A stretch of DNA of 64,000 nucleotides from Ancylobacter polymorphus (GCF_030813495.1 NZ_JAUSUI010000002.1:496001-560000), one strand, 5' to 3'. Positions 36,579-46,572 are shown, counted from the first letter of the stretch. Notes: generated from the sequence alone by a model not told the origin. A program made the numbers and translations.

Positions 36579-36806
36579 TCAGAAGCCGTGCAGCGGGCCT
36601 TCGACGGAGATTTCCACCCCGTTCAGCGTGCCCTTGCGGTGGGGCGCGGCGGGGGGCGCGAGGTGGGGCTCGACCTCGGTCTTGAACGCTTTGAGCGCGT
36701 CGCGCTGGGCGGTGATGGTCTTCGCCTCCAGCCGCAGGCGGAAATCGGCGGGGTTGAGGCCGTTGGCCTGAAGCCAGGCGGAGAGTTCGCTGAGGGCGCC
36801 TTTCAT
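36579..36806 (-). CDS. Small conserved-looking hypothetical protein
   Basis: The 75-residue protein begins MKGALSELSAWLQANGLNPADFRLRLEAKTITAQRD and ends NGVEISVEGPLHGF. A good ribosome site AAGGA lies 8 bases before the ATG. A helical N-terminal half and a short beta hairpin tail are likely. I do not recognise the family. It lies between hisS and hisZ on the opposite strand, so the two his genes are not one simple operon. Confidence 0.6.
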   Translation of the reverse strand: MKGALSELSAWLQANGLNPADFRLRLEAKTITAQRDALKAFKTEVEPHLAPPAAPHRKGTLNGVEISVEGPLHGF

Positions 36807-37014
36807 CGCGGAAGTCCTTGGCAGTAAACACAATGCGGCGAGGAGATAGGCGCGGACCCGCCGGGATGCCAGAGGGGCGAGAGGCGCACGGGAACGGGCG
36901 GCGCCTCGCCCACCCCGAAACCATCTCGCCGCCCGCGCATGGACCCGCGCGCGGGGCTTTGCTAGAAGCGCGCAGCTTCTCGACGCCCCGTTTCCCGCAG
37001 ACCGGACCCGCCTC

Positions 37015-38133
37015 ATGCCCGCCGACCAAAGCCACGCCGAGGAACTGCTCGCGCTCTATGCGCGCGCCGGTTTCACGCGCGTCGAGCCGCCGGTGCTCCA
37101 GCCCGCCGATGCCTTTCTCGACCTCTCGGGCGAGGAAATGCGGCGCACCATGTTCATCACCATGGACCCGGAAGGGCGCGAACTGTGCCTGCGCCCGGAC
37201 CTGACCCTGCCGGTGTGCCGCCATTACATCACTGAGGGCGCCGCCCAGCCGCGGGATTTCGCCTATCTCGGCCCGGTGTTCCGCTCGGATGTGGCGGGCG
37301 GCGAGCTGCTGCAGGCGGGCGTCGAATCCCTCGGCCGGCACGACCGCGAGGCGGCGGACGCCGATGTGCTGGCGCTGGGGCTGGAGACGGCGGCGCTGTG
37401 GGGGGTGATCGACCCCACCATCCGGCTCGGCGATGCCGGCCTGTTCGCCACGCTGCTCGACGCGCTGGCCCTGCCACCCGTGTGGCGGCGGCGCCTCATC
37501 AAGGATTTCGCCCGCTCCGGCGATCTCGGTGCCGATCTCGCGCTGCTGAAGCAGCGCCCCGAGGCCGGCGGCGTCACCGCCCATGCCGGCGTGCTCTCGG
37601 CGCTGGCGGGCTCGGACCCGGCGGCGGCGCGGGCGCTGGTGACGGATTTGCTCTCCATCGCCGGCATTTCCACTGTCGGCGGGCGTTCCGTCTCGGAAAT
37701 CGCCGAGCGCTTTCTCGAACAGGCCGCGCCGGGCGATGCCGAGGGGCTGTCGGCGGAGAAGGTGGCGGTGATCGAGCGCTATCTCGCCATTGCCGGCACG
37801 CCCGACCAGGCGGCGGCGCGGCTGCGGGCGCTGGCGGAGGAGGCGGGGCTGGAGCTGGACGGCGCGCTCGACGCCTTCGAGACCCGCACCCATTTCATCG
37901 CCGCGCAGGGCATCGAGCCCGAGCGCCTCTCCTTCGCCACCGCCTTCGGCCGGCCGCTGGATTACTACTCCGGCATGGTGTTCGAGCTGCATGAGAATGG
38001 CGCGGGTGCGCCGCTCGTCGCCGGCGGGCGCTATGACGGGCTGCTCGGCCGGCTCGGCGCCGGGGAGCCCATTCCCGCCGTCGGTTTCGCCGTCTGGCTC
38101 GGCCGGCTCGATGCCGTGGAGGCCCGTCTATGA
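37015..38133 (+). CDS. hisZ: ATP phosphoribosyltransferase regulatory subunit
   Basis: HisZ is a catalytically dead histidyl-tRNA-synthetase relative that activates HisG and carries histidine feedback. Class II-like motifs remain: [57 protein letters not shown] (compare RGLEYYTG in HisS) and [13 protein letters not shown]. No anticodon domain follows, as expected for HisZ; its 372 residues fit. Its stop overlaps the hisG start by 4 bases (ATGA), which shows translational coupling of the two partners. Confidence 0.94.
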   Translation: MPADQSHAEELLALYARAGFTRVEPPVLQPADAFLDLSGEEMRRTMFITMDPEGRELCLRPDLTLPVCRHYITEGAAQPRDFAYLGPVFRSDVAGGELLQAGVESLGRHDREAADADVLALGLETAALWGVIDPTIRLGDAGLFATLLDALALPPVWRRRLIKDFARSGDLGADLALLKQRPEAGGVTAHAGVLSALAGSDPAAARALVTDLLSIAGISTVGGRSVSEIAERFLEQAAPGDAEGLSAEKVAVIERYLAIAGTPDQAAARLRALAEEAGLELDGALDAFETRTHFIAAQGIEPERLSFATAFGRPLDYYSGMVFELHENGAGAPLVAGGRYDGLLGRLGAGEPIPAVGFAVWLGRLDAVEARL

Positions 38134-39101
38134 GCGCGCTGATCGTCGCCGTGCCGTCCAAGGGCCGGCTGCAGGAAAACGCCACCGGCTTCTTCGCCCG
38201 CGCCGGCATGTCGCTCACCCAATCGCGCGGCGCGCGCGACTATCGCGGCACGCTGAACGGGGTGGAGGGGGTGGAAGTCGCCTATCTCTCGGCCTCCGAG
38301 ATCGCCAGCCAGCTGGCGGCGGGCGCCGTGCATCTCGGCGTCACCGGCGAGGATCTGGTGCGCGAGAGCATCCCGGACGCCGATTCCAAGGTGCTGCTGG
38401 TGGAAGGGCTCGGCTTCGGCCATGCCAATGTGGTGGTGGCGGTGCCGCAGGCCTGGATCGACGTGCGCACCATGCGCGACCTCGACGATGTCGCCACGCA
38501 TTTCCACGCCACGCGCGGGCGGCGGGTGCGGGTGGCGACGAAATATCTCAACCTCACGCGCGGCTTCTTCGCCCGCCACGGCATTGTCGACTACCGCATC
38601 GTGGAGAGTCTCGGGGCCACCGAGGGCACGCCGGCGGCGGGCACGGCGGAGCTGATCGTCGACATCACCACGACCGGCTCGACGCTGGCGGCCAACGCGC
38701 TGAAGGTGATCGACGACGGTGTGATGCTGCGCTCGGAGGCCAATCTGGTCGCCTCGCTCAACGCGGACTGGAACCCGCAGGCGCGGGCGGCGGCGCGGGC
38801 GCTGCTCGACCGGGTGACGGCGGCCAAGCGCGCCGCCACCATGCGCGAGGTGAAGACGCGCTTTGCCGCCTGCGATGCCGGTGTGGTGCAGGAGGCGGTG
38901 CGCCGCTTCCGCGCCGTGGCGCCCTTCGGCGCGCCGACCTCGTCGGGCATGGTGACGCTGCACTGCCCGCCGGACACGCTGCACGCTCTGGCGGTGTTTT
39001 TGCGCGACCAGGGGGCGGCCACCGTCTCGGTCGGCCCGCTCGACTATGTGTTCGCCGCCGAGAACCCGCTTTACGAGAAGCTGGCAGAGCGGATCGGGTA
39101 G
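38130..39101 (+). CDS. hisG: ATP phosphoribosyltransferase catalytic subunit
   Basis: This is the first enzyme of histidine synthesis; it condenses ATP with PRPP. The periplasmic-binding-protein-like fold shows as [36 protein letters not shown] and the PRPP loop region [24 protein letters not shown]-terminal extension makes the protein 323 residues, longer than the short 230-residue HisG that usually needs HisZ, but similar to other alphaproteobacterial hisZ-linked forms. It is coupled to hisZ by a 4-base overlap. Confidence 0.95.
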   Translation: MSALIVAVPSKGRLQENATGFFARAGMSLTQSRGARDYRGTLNGVEGVEVAYLSASEIASQLAAGAVHLGVTGEDLVRESIPDADSKVLLVEGLGFGHANVVVAVPQAWIDVRTMRDLDDVATHFHATRGRRVRVATKYLNLTRGFFARHGIVDYRIVESLGATEGTPAAGTAELIVDITTTGSTLAANALKVIDDGVMLRSEANLVASLNADWNPQARAAARALLDRVTAAKRAATMREVKTRFAACDAGVVQEAVRRFRAVAPFGAPTSSGMVTLHCPPDTLHALAVFLRDQGAATVSVGPLDYVFAAENPLYEKLAERIG

Positions 39102-39123
39102 GTCTTCGCCACCCTTGCCTCCT

Positions 39124-39228
39124 CATGGCCGGGCTTGACCCGGCCACCCGGAAACGGCGCCGCCGGAAAGAGAGCCGCTTTGACGGCTCCAAAGGCTGGA
39201 TCCCCGGGGCAAGCCCGGGGATGGGGGA
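39124..39228. repeat. Repeat family C, copy 3
   Basis: CATGGCCGGGCTTGACCCGG opens the copy, then CCACCC, a 50-base middle, and GCTGGATCCCCGGGGC-AAGCCCGGGGATGG. It matches the copies at 29811 and 29971. It lies between convergent hisG and cysG, directly beside a family B copy. Confidence 0.85.
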
Positions 39229-39233
39229 GGGAG

Positions 39234-39322
39234 TCGTCTTCCCGGCCGAGCGGAGCGAGAGCCGGGATCGCTCGCCATTCCGGTAACGATCCCGGATCGG
39301 CCTTCGGCCGTCCGGGATGACG
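39234..39322. repeat. Repeat family B, copy 2 (inverted)
   Basis: CGTCTTCCCGGCCGAGCGGA...AGAGCCGGGATCGCTC, then ACGATCCCGGATCGGCC...GGCCGTCCGGGATGACG. It is the reverse orientation of the copy at 23281 and sits at the 3' ends of hisG and cysG, where it could terminate both. Confidence 0.85.
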
Positions 39323-39333
39323 ATGTTCGGGTA

Positions 39334-40836
39334 TCAGCCCCGCGCGGCCTGCGCCGTCTCCGCCACTTCCGGCTGCGCGAACGCCGCCGCCTCGCCAATG
39401 GCATGGCCGAACAGGATAAGGCAGGGCCCGCTGGCGCCGTCCGCCACCGCCGCTTCCAGCGCCGCCTGCAGCGTGGCGACGGTGGCGGGAACCTGCCGTT
39501 CCTCCGGCCGCGTGGCGGAGAACAGGGCGATGGCCGGCGTCGCCGGATCGAGCCCCGCCGCCATCGCCTTGCCCGCCAGTTCACCCCAGGTGCGCTGGGG
39601 CATATAGACCACCGTGGTGGCGGCGGGATCGGCGAGCGCCTGCCAGTCGAGATCGCGCGGCAGCTTGCCGTCGCGCGCATGGGCGGTGACGAATTGCAGC
39701 CGCCGCGCATGGTCGCGATGGGTGAGCGAGGTGGTGAGCCGGCTCGCCGCCCCCTGCGCCGCGGTGATGCCGGGCACCACTTCCACCGGCAGGCCGGCAT
39801 TGCGCGCGGCGGTGATTTCCTCCCCGGCGCGGCCGAACACCATGGGGTCGCCGCCCTTGAGGCGCACCACGCGCTTGCCCTGCCTGGCCAGTGAGACCAT
39901 CAGCGCGTTGATGTCATCCTGCTTGCAGGAAGCCTTGTAGCCGGTCTTGCCGACCAGCATCTTGCGGGCCTCGCGGCGGGCGACATCGAGCACTGCCGGG
40001 GCGACGAGGTCGTCATAGAGCACGACATCGGCGGATTGCAGCACGCGCACCGCCTTCAGGGTGAGCAGTTCCGGGTCGCCCGGGCCGGCGCCGACCAGCG
40101 CGACGGAACCCTGGGGCGTGTCGGAGCGCTCGACCTCGGCGCGGCCGAGCAGGCTCTCGCGCAAAGCCTCCGTCGGTTCGGCTTCCGGCGTCTCCAGCGC
40201 GGCGCGGGTGAAGCGCTCCCAGAAGCCGCGGCGGCCCTGATAGGAGAGGGCGAGGGCGGACACCGCCGGGCGCCAGCTGCGCGCGGCTTCCGCCCAGCGC
40301 TTGAAACCCTGCGGGATCACCGCCTCGATCTTGGCCCGCACCGCCTGCCCGAACACCGGGGCGGCGCCGTCGGTGGAAATGCCGACCACCAGCGGCGAGC
40401 GGTTGACGATGGCGCCGAAGGCGAAATCGCAGAAGGCGGGCTTGTCGACCACATTCACCGGCACGCCCGCGCGCCGCGCGGCCTCGGCGAAACGCGCGCA
40501 CTCCCCGTCCTCCTCGATCGCGCCGATGGCGAGCGCGGCGCCGTCGAGGTCGGCCGGCGACCAGTCGCGGGCGATGAGCAGGAGCGGGCCGTCGGGCGGG
40601 GCGGCGGCGAGTTCGACCAGATCCTCGCAGAAGGCGGGGGCAATCACCTCCACCCGCGCCCCGGCGGCCGAGAGCAGCTCCGCCTTCCACGCCGCCGCCT
40701 CCGAGCCGCCGGCCAGCACGACGCGGCGCCCGGCCAGCGCGAAGAACACCGGCAGACGGGCGAGCGGGTCCATGCGCCCGGAAGCGCGGCGGGCCCGGCG
40801 CTCGCCGGGCGGGGTGGGGGAGGCGGAATCGGTCAT
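39334..40836 (-). CDS. cysG: Siroheme synthase (three activities)
   Basis: CysG turns uroporphyrinogen III into siroheme, the cofactor of sulfite and nitrite reductases. The N-terminal part (ARLPVFFALAGRRVVLAGGSEAAAWKAELL) is the NAD-dependent dehydrogenase/ferrochelatase. The C-terminal part (VALVGAGPGDPELLTLKAVRVLQSADVVLYDDLV, RLKGGDPMVFGRAGEE, VVPGITAAQGAASRLTTSLTHRDHA) is the SAM-dependent uroporphyrinogen methyltransferase. Starts at 40836 and 40773 are both reasonable; 40836 gives 500 residues. A 13-bp inverted repeat lies just upstream. Confidence 0.95.
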   Translation of the reverse strand: MTDSASPTPPGERRARRASGRMDPLARLPVFFALAGRRVVLAGGSEAAAWKAELLSAAGARVEVIAPAFCEDLVELAAAPPDGPLLLIARDWSPADLDGAALAIGAIEEDGECARFAEAARRAGVPVNVVDKPAFCDFAFGAIVNRSPLVVGISTDGAAPVFGQAVRAKIEAVIPQGFKRWAEAARSWRPAVSALALSYQGRRGFWERFTRAALETPEAEPTEALRESLLGRAEVERSDTPQGSVALVGAGPGDPELLTLKAVRVLQSADVVLYDDLVAPAVLDVARREARKMLVGKTGYKASCKQDDINALMVSLARQGKRVVRLKGGDPMVFGRAGEEITAARNAGLPVEVVPGITAAQGAASRLTTSLTHRDHARRLQFVTAHARDGKLPRDLDWQALADPAATTVVYMPQRTWGELAGKAMAAGLDPATPAIALFSATRPEERQVPATVATLQAALEAAVADGASGPCLILFGHAIGEAAAFAQPEVAETAQAARG

Positions 40837-40875
40837 CGCGGCGGTTGTCCGAAAGGGGCTGGATGACTTATCACA

Positions 40876-40915
40876 CAAAATTCCCGTCGATTAAAGTCAA
40901 TGGACGGGAATTTTG
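40876..40915. promoter_or_regulatory. 13-bp perfect inverted repeat at the cysG promoter
   Basis: CAAAATTCCCGTC (40876-40888) pairs with GACGGGAATTTTG (40903-40915) across a 14-base loop. On the minus strand the loop holds TTGACT, a possible -35, and TGTGAT follows after 19 bases. It may be a cysG operator, or a terminator for the upstream minus-strand gene ending at 40925, or both. Confidence 0.55.
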
Positions 40916-40924
40916 CGGAAAATG

Positions 40925-41422
40925 TCAGTGCGCCTTTTCCGACAGCTTGTCGGTCCAGGCCAGCACCACGCCGGAGAGCACGAACACGACATGGATGATG
41001 ACGAGCCACATCAGCTGCTTCTCGTCGACGCCGCGGTCGAGATTCATGAAGGCTTTCAGGAGCGCGATGGCGGAAATGGCGACGATGGAGGCGAGCAGCT
41101 TCTGCTTGAGGCCGGAGAAATCGACCTTGGTCATCCATTCCGGCCAGTCGGAATGGCCGGACGCGTCGATCTTGGAGACGAAATTCTCATAGCCGGAGAA
41201 GATGACGATGATGACCAGCGAGCCGGTGAAGGTGAGGTCGATCAGCGCCAATATGCCGAGAATGGTGTCGGCCTCGTCGAACTCATTGGCGTGGGTGACG
41301 AAATGCAGGAGTTCGACGCCGAATTTGAACAGAAGCACCGCGAGCGCGATCACCAGCCCGAGATAGAACGGCGCCATGATCCAGCGGCTGACGAAGATGA
41401 AGCGTTCGATGACCTTTTCCAT
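40925..41422 (-). CDS. UPF0114/TIGR00645 membrane protein
   Basis: The protein starts MEKVIERFIFVSRWIMAPFYLGLVIALAVLLFKFG, the signature of the YqhA/TIGR00645 family. It has about four membrane helices and the conserved LIDLTFTGSLVIIVIFSGYENFVSKID loop. It has 165 residues with the ATG at 41422; the longer frame upstream is Arg/Ala-rich and not conserved. The function is unknown. It is separated from cysG by the inverted repeat at 40876. Confidence 0.88.
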   Translation of the reverse strand: MEKVIERFIFVSRWIMAPFYLGLVIALAVLLFKFGVELLHFVTHANEFDEADTILGILALIDLTFTGSLVIIVIFSGYENFVSKIDASGHSDWPEWMTKVDFSGLKQKLLASIVAISAIALLKAFMNLDRGVDEKQLMWLVIIHVVFVLSGVVLAWTDKLSEKAH

Positions 41423-41602
41423 GCGTCCGTCGCCTTGAGCTGACCCCGCCTCTCGCGGGTGCGAGAGGGGTGCCACGGCGCCGCGACGGCGGCAAGGGGG
41501 AGCGCAAAGGGCGCGCGCCGGCGAAGACGCATGCGGGCGTGCGCGAAGGGGCGCGAGGGGCGCGCGCGGGGCGTCGCGCACCCCTCGCTGGGTGACGGAG
41601 CG

Positions 41603-42340
41603 TCAGTTCGCCGTCACTTTCTGATAGGTGTTCTTCAGCTCGTCCTGAATGACGATGGCGGTACCCTTGGCGGCGAGCAGCAGGTCCTGCTGCGGCGTGC
41701 GGGTGCTGTAGCTCCAGCCCGCCGGCAGTTTGAGCCGGCTGCCGAGGCCGGCGAGGTCGGCATAGCTGAGCGTCGGGTCGACGATCTGGGCGTAGGACTG
41801 CATCACATAGACCGCGCCGTCCGGGGCGGTGAGCTGGAACACCGGCTTGCCGGCGTCGAAGCGATAGGTGGTCTCGCGGTCGATGGTCTGCTCGGTATAG
41901 GAGGGGCCCATCGCCTGATGCAGCGACAGCGACACTTCCGCCCGCTTGGCCATCACGATGCCGCCCACCGTGATGACCTCGCCGGTCTTGGTGTCGCCGG
42001 TGGCGGTGATGCCGTCCATGATGAAATGGCGCGGGCCGTTCATGACCACGGCGAGCGTGTCAAACTCCCGGAGCAGTTCGCGCCGGGTCAGCGCGTCCCA
42101 TTTGTCGGCGGGGCAGTCATCAAAGCCGAGCGTGTTGAACACCGAGGCCTTGAGGCCGTCCAGCGTGAGATGCACCGCCACCAGCTCGCAATAGCGCGCG
42201 TCGCGCAGCACCGCCGGCAGCTTCGGCGTGACATCCGGCGTCGGCTGCTGCGCCAGCGCCGCCGTCGCGCAGAGCGGCAGAACGAGGGCGAGAAGGGCGG
42301 AGCGGGTGAGCGTGGGAAGCCGGGCGAACATGGGCAACAT
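41603..42340 (-). CDS. Exported hypothetical protein
   Basis: A signal peptide (RLPTLTRSALLALVLPLCATAALAQQ) is followed by about 220 residues, including RYCELVAVHLTLDGLKASVFNTLGFDDCPADKWDAL and GPRHFIMDGITATGDTKTGEVITVGGIVMAKRAEV. Two Cys in the mature part could form a disulphide. No family is recognised. Starts at 42340 or 42331 both precede the signal peptide. It is probably periplasmic. Confidence 0.75.
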   Translation of the reverse strand: MLPMFARLPTLTRSALLALVLPLCATAALAQQPTPDVTPKLPAVLRDARYCELVAVHLTLDGLKASVFNTLGFDDCPADKWDALTRRELLREFDTLAVVMNGPRHFIMDGITATGDTKTGEVITVGGIVMAKRAEVSLSLHQAMGPSYTEQTIDRETTYRFDAGKPVFQLTAPDGAVYVMQSYAQIVDPTLSYADLAGLGSRLKLPAGWSYSTRTPQQDLLLAAKGTAIVIQDELKNTYQKVTAN

Positions 42341-42500
42341 CCTCGGTCGGGGCAGGTGGCGGGAAGCTACCCCCACCTGCGCACCGGGCGGAAGACGCGC
42401 CCGGCGATGCGACCAAGAATAGACAGGCAAAGAACAGACAGGCACACGCCGCCGACGGGCGCGAAGGGAGCGGCGGGAAAACCCGCCGCGCCAGGCCTCG

Positions 42501-43154
42501 TCAGGCGGTGACGCCGGTGCCGATGGGGCAGGAGACGCCGGTGCCGCCGAGCCCGCAATAGCCGTTCGGGTTCTTGGCGAGGTATTGCTGGTGGTAATCC
42601 TCGGCGAAGTAGAACACCGGGGCGTCGACGATCTCGGTGGTGATGGGCGGGAAGCCCTTCGCCTTCAGCGCCGGCTCATAGGCCGCCTTGCTCGCCTCGG
42701 CCTCCGCGCGCTGCTGGGCTGAGGTGACATAGATGCCGGAGCGGTAGGTGGTGCCGACATCATTGCCCTGGCGCATGCCCTGGGTCGGGTCGTGGCTCTC
42801 CCAGAACAGCTTGAGCAGCTGCCCATAGCTGACCTTCGCGGGATCGAACACGACCAGCACCGCCTCGGCATGGCCGGTGAGCCCGGTGCAGGTCTCCTCA
42901 TAGGTCGGGTTCGGGGTGATGCCGTTGATGTAGCCGACGGCGGTCACATACACGCCCGGCGTCTGCCAGAACTTGCGCTCCGCGCCCCAGAAGCAGCCAA
43001 GCCCGAAAATCGCGGTCTCCAAGCCCTCGGGGTAGGGGCCCTTCAGCTTGTGGCCATTGACGAAATGGGTCTCGGCGGTGGGCAGCGGGCGGGCGCGGCC
43101 GGGCAGCGCCTGCGCGGGGGTCGGCAGGTCGATACTCTTCTTGAAGAAGAACAT
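42501..43154 (-). CDS. msrA: Peptide-methionine (S)-S-oxide reductase
   Basis: MsrA repairs oxidised methionine in proteins. The catalytic motif [11 protein letters not shown] is present, with [22 protein letters not shown] downstream and a C-terminal [14 protein letters not shown] carrying the resolving cysteines. The ATG at 43154 gives 217 residues. There is no signal peptide, so it is cytosolic. Confidence 0.96.
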   Translation of the reverse strand: MFFFKKSIDLPTPAQALPGRARPLPTAETHFVNGHKLKGPYPEGLETAIFGLGCFWGAERKFWQTPGVYVTAVGYINGITPNPTYEETCTGLTGHAEAVLVVFDPAKVSYGQLLKLFWESHDPTQGMRQGNDVGTTYRSGIYVTSAQQRAEAEASKAAYEPALKAKGFPPITTEIVDAPVFYFAEDYHQQYLAKNPNGYCGLGGTGVSCPIGTGVTA

Positions 43155-43247
43155 GGGGCAAATCCCTTGCTGGAATGGCGGCAATATGGGGATTGACGCC
43201 GCTTCGCGCGAGGGCGGAGCCGTGCCGCGCTGTTCACGCGCGCGGCA

Positions 43248-43547
43248 TCACGCCGCCGGGCGGCGGCCGATCAAGAGCAGCAGCGCGCCGGCGACGCCGA
43301 GCACGAGAAAGAGCGGGGCGCCCAGCACCGGCACGGCGAGATGATCCCACACCGTGGCGGAGAGGGTGCGGGTGACGAAGGCCTGAAAGCGCGTCAGCGA
43401 GTCCGGTCCCACGGCGAGCCAGGTGACGCCGAGCGGAGTGGTGACGATCTCCGCCGAGGCGATGGAGCGCACGCCGTCCAGCACCAGCGCCACGAAGGCC
43501 CCGGCCAGAACCCACAGGCCGACGAAGCGGAAGAGAAAGCGGATCAT
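43248..43547 (-). CDS. Small two-helix membrane protein
   Basis: The 99-residue protein begins MIRFLFRFVGLWVLAGAFVALVLDGVRSIA (first helix), has a polar middle (EIVTTPLGVTWLAVGPDSLTRF) and ends LAVPVLGAPLFLVLGVAGALLLLIGRRPAA (second helix). I know of similar small proteins in related bacteria but no function. The ATG at 43547 is chosen; the frame upstream passes through repeat DNA. Confidence 0.7.
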   Translation of the reverse strand: MIRFLFRFVGLWVLAGAFVALVLDGVRSIASAEIVTTPLGVTWLAVGPDSLTRFQAFVTRTLSATVWDHLAVPVLGAPLFLVLGVAGALLLLIGRRPAA

Positions 43548-43650
43548 GAATGCCGGTCTCCTGACCCCGCCTCGCCGGCGGCATGCCCGTCTTAGACGCC
43601 ATCGCCGAAAGGCTGCAAGGGCGCAGGTCCGCGAGGGGTGTCCTGCGGGC

Positions 43651-43740
43651 GTCATCTCGGACGGCCGCAGGCCGGTCCGGGACCGTTTCCCCAATGGGAG
43701 AGCGATCCCGGCTCTCCGCCTCGCTCCAGCCGGGATGACC
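43651..43740. repeat. Repeat family B, copy 3
   Basis: GTCATCTCGGACGGCCGCAG...GGTCCGGGACC, then GCGATCCCGGCTCTCCGCC...CAGCCGGGATGACC. It lies in the 379-base gap upstream of ccoN, which otherwise holds the FixK box and no gene. Confidence 0.85.
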
Positions 43741-43829
43741 GGTGCGCGAGGCGAGCGGCCGGCCGGTGAGTGGCCCTGTGCGCGCGGCATTGCGCCGCCG
43801 GGCTCTCGCGTCCGTGAAGACCCTTAGCC

Positions 43830-43843
43830 TTGATGTGGATCAA
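43830..43843 (+). promoter_or_regulatory. FixK/FNR box of the cbb3 oxidase operon
   Basis: The perfect 14-bp site TTGATGTGGATCAA (TTGAT-N4-ATCAA) is centred 90 bases before the ccoN start. FixK2/FnrL-type regulators use exactly this site to switch on cbb3 oxidase at low oxygen. It is the only perfect copy I found in the window. Confidence 0.9.
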
Positions 43844-43926
43844 GGTTGTCGCTCGCCCGCGGCGCGAAAGCTCCCTCCACATCATGGAGTCGTTCCAGAT
43901 CGGCCGATCGGAACGTGGAGGGTCGA

Positions 43927-45636
43927 ATGACGCAGCTACAAAGCTCCGCTGGACGCGGCTCGGGTGCCACCGAGCCGGGCGTCGATCAGAGCGGAAAGAA
44001 GATGACCTTCGGCGAGGGCGGCCTCGCCTTCGTCTTCGCGGTCCTGGCGCTGTCCTGCATCACCGTCGCGGCAAAGACGCACGATGCCGCCTATGCCTTC
44101 CACGCCTATCTCTCGGCCTTCGCCAGCCTGGCGGCGGTGTTCGTCATCCTCAACCGCTATGTGGACCGCCCGGCGGCCCTGCCGGCGCTGGAGATCGACG
44201 GCAAGCCGAACTACAATTTCGGCCCGGTGAAGTTCGCCACCATTGCGGCGATGTTCTGGGGCATCGCCGGCTTTCTGGTCGGCGTCATCATCGCCTTCCA
44301 GCTCGCCTTCCCCTGGCTGAACCTCGACCTGCCCTGGACCGCCTTCGGCCGGCTGCGGCCGCTGCACACGTCGGCGGTGATCTTCGCCTTTGGCGGCAAC
44401 GTGCTGATCGGCACCTCGTTCTATGTGGTGCAGCGCACCTCGCGCGCCCGCCTCGCCGGCTATCTCGCGCCGTGGTTCGTGGTGCTGGGCTATAACTTCT
44501 TCATCGTCATCGCCGGCACGGGCTATCTCCTGGGCATCACCCAGGGCAAGGAATATGCCGAGCCGGAATGGTACGCCGATCTGTGGCTGACCGTGGTGTG
44601 GGTGACCTATCTGCTCGTGTTCCTCGCCACGCTGTGGCGCCGCAGGGAACCGCACATCTACGTCGCCAACTGGTTCTATCTCGCCTTCATCGTCACCATC
44701 GCGATGCTGCATCTCGGCAACAACGCGACGATCCCGGTCTCGGTGTTCTCGCCCAAATCCTACATCGTCTGGGCGGGCGTGCAGGATGCGATGGTGCAGT
44801 GGTGGTACGGCCATAACGCGGTCGGCTTCTTCCTCACCGCCGGCTTCCTCGCCATCATGTACTACTTCATCCCCAAGCGGGCCGACCGGCCGGTCTATTC
44901 CTACCGGCTGTCGATCATCCACTTCTGGGCGCTGATCTTCATCTATATCTGGGCCGGCCCGCACCACCTGCACTACACCGCGCTGCCGGACTGGGCGCAG
45001 ACGCTGGGCATGACCTTCTCCATCATCCTGTGGATGCCCTCCTGGGGCGGCATGATCAACGGCCTGATGACGCTCTCGGGCGCCTGGGACAAGCTGCGCA
45101 CCGACCCGGTGCTGCGCATGATGGTGGTGTCGGTCGCATTCTACGGCATGTCGACCTTCGAAGGCCCGATGATGTCGGTGAAGGCGGTGAACTCGCTTTC
45201 CCACTACACCGACTGGACCATCGGCCATGTGCATTCCGGTGCGCTCGGCTGGGTCGCCTACATCTCCTTCGGCGCCATCTACTGCCTCGTGCCGTGGCTC
45301 TGGCAGAAGCGGGAACTGTATTCGCTCCGCCTCGTCAACTGGCACTTCTGGATCTCGACCATCGGTATCGTCTTCTACATCTCGGCGATGTGGGTGGCGG
45401 GCATCCTGCAGGGCCTGATGTGGCGCGCCTACACCTCGCTCGGCTTCCTCGAATACTCCTTCATCGAGACGGTCGAGGCGATGCACCCCTTCTACATCAT
45501 CCGCGCGGTGGGTGGCGTGCTGTTCCTGATCGGCGGGCTGATCATGGCCTTCAACCTGATCATGACCATCCGCCAGCCGGATCTGGCGGAAGCCGGCACC
45601 GGCGTCCCCAACCCGTCCCTCGTGCCGGCCGAGTGA
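43927..45636 (+). CDS. ccoN: Cytochrome cbb3 oxidase catalytic subunit I
   Basis: CcoN (FixN) is the haem b/b3-CuB subunit that reduces oxygen at high affinity. The haem and copper ligands lie in [44 protein letters not shown] and [15 protein letters not shown], and the cbb3-type Tyr is expected in the [11 protein letters not shown] region. Twelve or more helices are seen. The ATG at 43927 follows GGAGGG and gives 569 residues; the frame upstream of it overlaps the promoter. It is the first gene of ccoNOQP. Confidence 0.97.
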   Translation: MTQLQSSAGRGSGATEPGVDQSGKKMTFGEGGLAFVFAVLALSCITVAAKTHDAAYAFHAYLSAFASLAAVFVILNRYVDRPAALPALEIDGKPNYNFGPVKFATIAAMFWGIAGFLVGVIIAFQLAFPWLNLDLPWTAFGRLRPLHTSAVIFAFGGNVLIGTSFYVVQRTSRARLAGYLAPWFVVLGYNFFIVIAGTGYLLGITQGKEYAEPEWYADLWLTVVWVTYLLVFLATLWRRREPHIYVANWFYLAFIVTIAMLHLGNNATIPVSVFSPKSYIVWAGVQDAMVQWWYGHNAVGFFLTAGFLAIMYYFIPKRADRPVYSYRLSIIHFWALIFIYIWAGPHHLHYTALPDWAQTLGMTFSIILWMPSWGGMINGLMTLSGAWDKLRTDPVLRMMVVSVAFYGMSTFEGPMMSVKAVNSLSHYTDWTIGHVHSGALGWVAYISFGAIYCLVPWLWQKRELYSLRLVNWHFWISTIGIVFYISAMWVAGILQGLMWRAYTSLGFLEYSFIETVEAMHPFYIIRAVGGVLFLIGGLIMAFNLIMTIRQPDLAEAGTGVPNPSLVPAE

Positions 45637-45648
45637 GGAGGCAAGATC

Positions 45649-46404
45649 ATGGCTGAAGCCGTCGCTCCGAAGAAATCCCTCTGGGCCAAGCACGCCTTTC
45701 TCGAGAAGAACTCGATCTGGCTGGTCATCGGCATCCTGCTCGTGGTCGCCATTGGCGGCCTCGTGGAGATCGTGCCGCTGTTCTACCTCAAAAGCACCAT
45801 CGAGAAGGTCTCCGGCATCCGTCCCTGGACGCCGCTGGAACTCGCCGGCCGCAACATCTATGTCCGCGAGGGCTGCTACAACTGCCACTCGCAGATGGTG
45901 CGCCCGCTGCGCGACGAGGTGGAACGCTACGGCCACTACTCGCTGGCGGCCGAGAGCATGTATGACCGCCCGTTCCAGTGGGGCTCCAAGCGCACCGGGC
46001 CGGACCTCGCCCGCGTCGGCAACAAATATTCCGACGAATGGCAGCGCCAGCACCTCGCCGATCCGCGCTCGGTGGTCCCGGGCTCGATCATGCCCGGCTA
46101 CCCCTTCCTGGCGCAGACCCCGCTCAAGACCTATGAGGTCGCCGACGACATGAAGGTGAACGCCGTGCTCGGCGTGCCCTATTCCGAGGCGATGGTCACG
46201 GAAGCGCTGGCGGACCTTCGGGCGCAGGCCAACCCCGACGCCGATGCCGACGGGCTGAAGGAACGCTATCCCGGCGCGCAGCAGCGCGACTTCGACGGCA
46301 ATCCCAAACTGCTGTCGGAAGCGGATGCGCTGATCGCCTATCTCCAGGCGCTCGGCACCATGGTCGACTTCAAGCTCTACGACGACAAGGCAAACATCCG
46401 CTGA
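45649..46404 (+). CDS. ccoO: Cytochrome cbb3 oxidase mono-haem subunit II
   Basis: This is a membrane-anchored cytochrome c subunit. There is one N-terminal helix (about 22-45, [26 protein letters not shown]), then the haem c site CYNCH (76-80) in [20 protein letters not shown]. The expected axial Met is in the [11 protein letters not shown] segment. The 251 residues are the usual length. It begins 12 bases after ccoN. Confidence 0.97.
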   Translation: MAEAVAPKKSLWAKHAFLEKNSIWLVIGILLVVAIGGLVEIVPLFYLKSTIEKVSGIRPWTPLELAGRNIYVREGCYNCHSQMVRPLRDEVERYGHYSLAAESMYDRPFQWGSKRTGPDLARVGNKYSDEWQRQHLADPRSVVPGSIMPGYPFLAQTPLKTYEVADDMKVNAVLGVPYSEAMVTEALADLRAQANPDADADGLKERYPGAQQRDFDGNPKLLSEADALIAYLQALGTMVDFKLYDDKANIR

Positions 46405-46414
46405 GGAGGCTGGG

Positions 46415-46570
46415 ATGAACGAGACCTATCGCGCCCTCGCCGAATTCGCTCAGACCTGGGGGCTTCTCTACTTCGTCGGCATCTTCCTCTGCGTGCTCGC
46501 CTATGCGCTCTCGCCGCGGCGCAAGGCGCAGTTCGAGGACGCTGCCCGCATGCCGCTGCGCGAGGATTGA
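46415..46570 (+). CDS. ccoQ: Cytochrome cbb3 oxidase subunit CcoQ
   Basis: This 51-residue protein begins MNETYRALAEFAQTWGLLYF, continues VGIFLCVLAYALSP and ends RRKAQFEDAARMPLRED. It has one membrane helix followed by a basic and acidic tail, the standard FixQ/CcoQ form, which stabilises the oxidase. The ribosome site GAGGAGG lies 7 bases before the ATG. It was found by reading between ccoO and ccoP. Confidence 0.93.
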   Translation: MNETYRALAEFAQTWGLLYFVGIFLCVLAYALSPRRKAQFEDAARMPLRED

Positions 46571-46572
46571 TC

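Noticed and set aside
36571-37992. 473-residue frame antisense to hisZ
   Set aside because: Shadow of hisZ; only the separate 75-residue frame at 36579 has a ribosome site and plausible composition.
43936-46053. 705-residue frame antisense to ccoN and ccoO
   Set aside because: Its His/Asp/Arg/Gln-rich composition is a codon-shadow effect of high-GC DNA; the sense strand encodes clear oxidase subunits.
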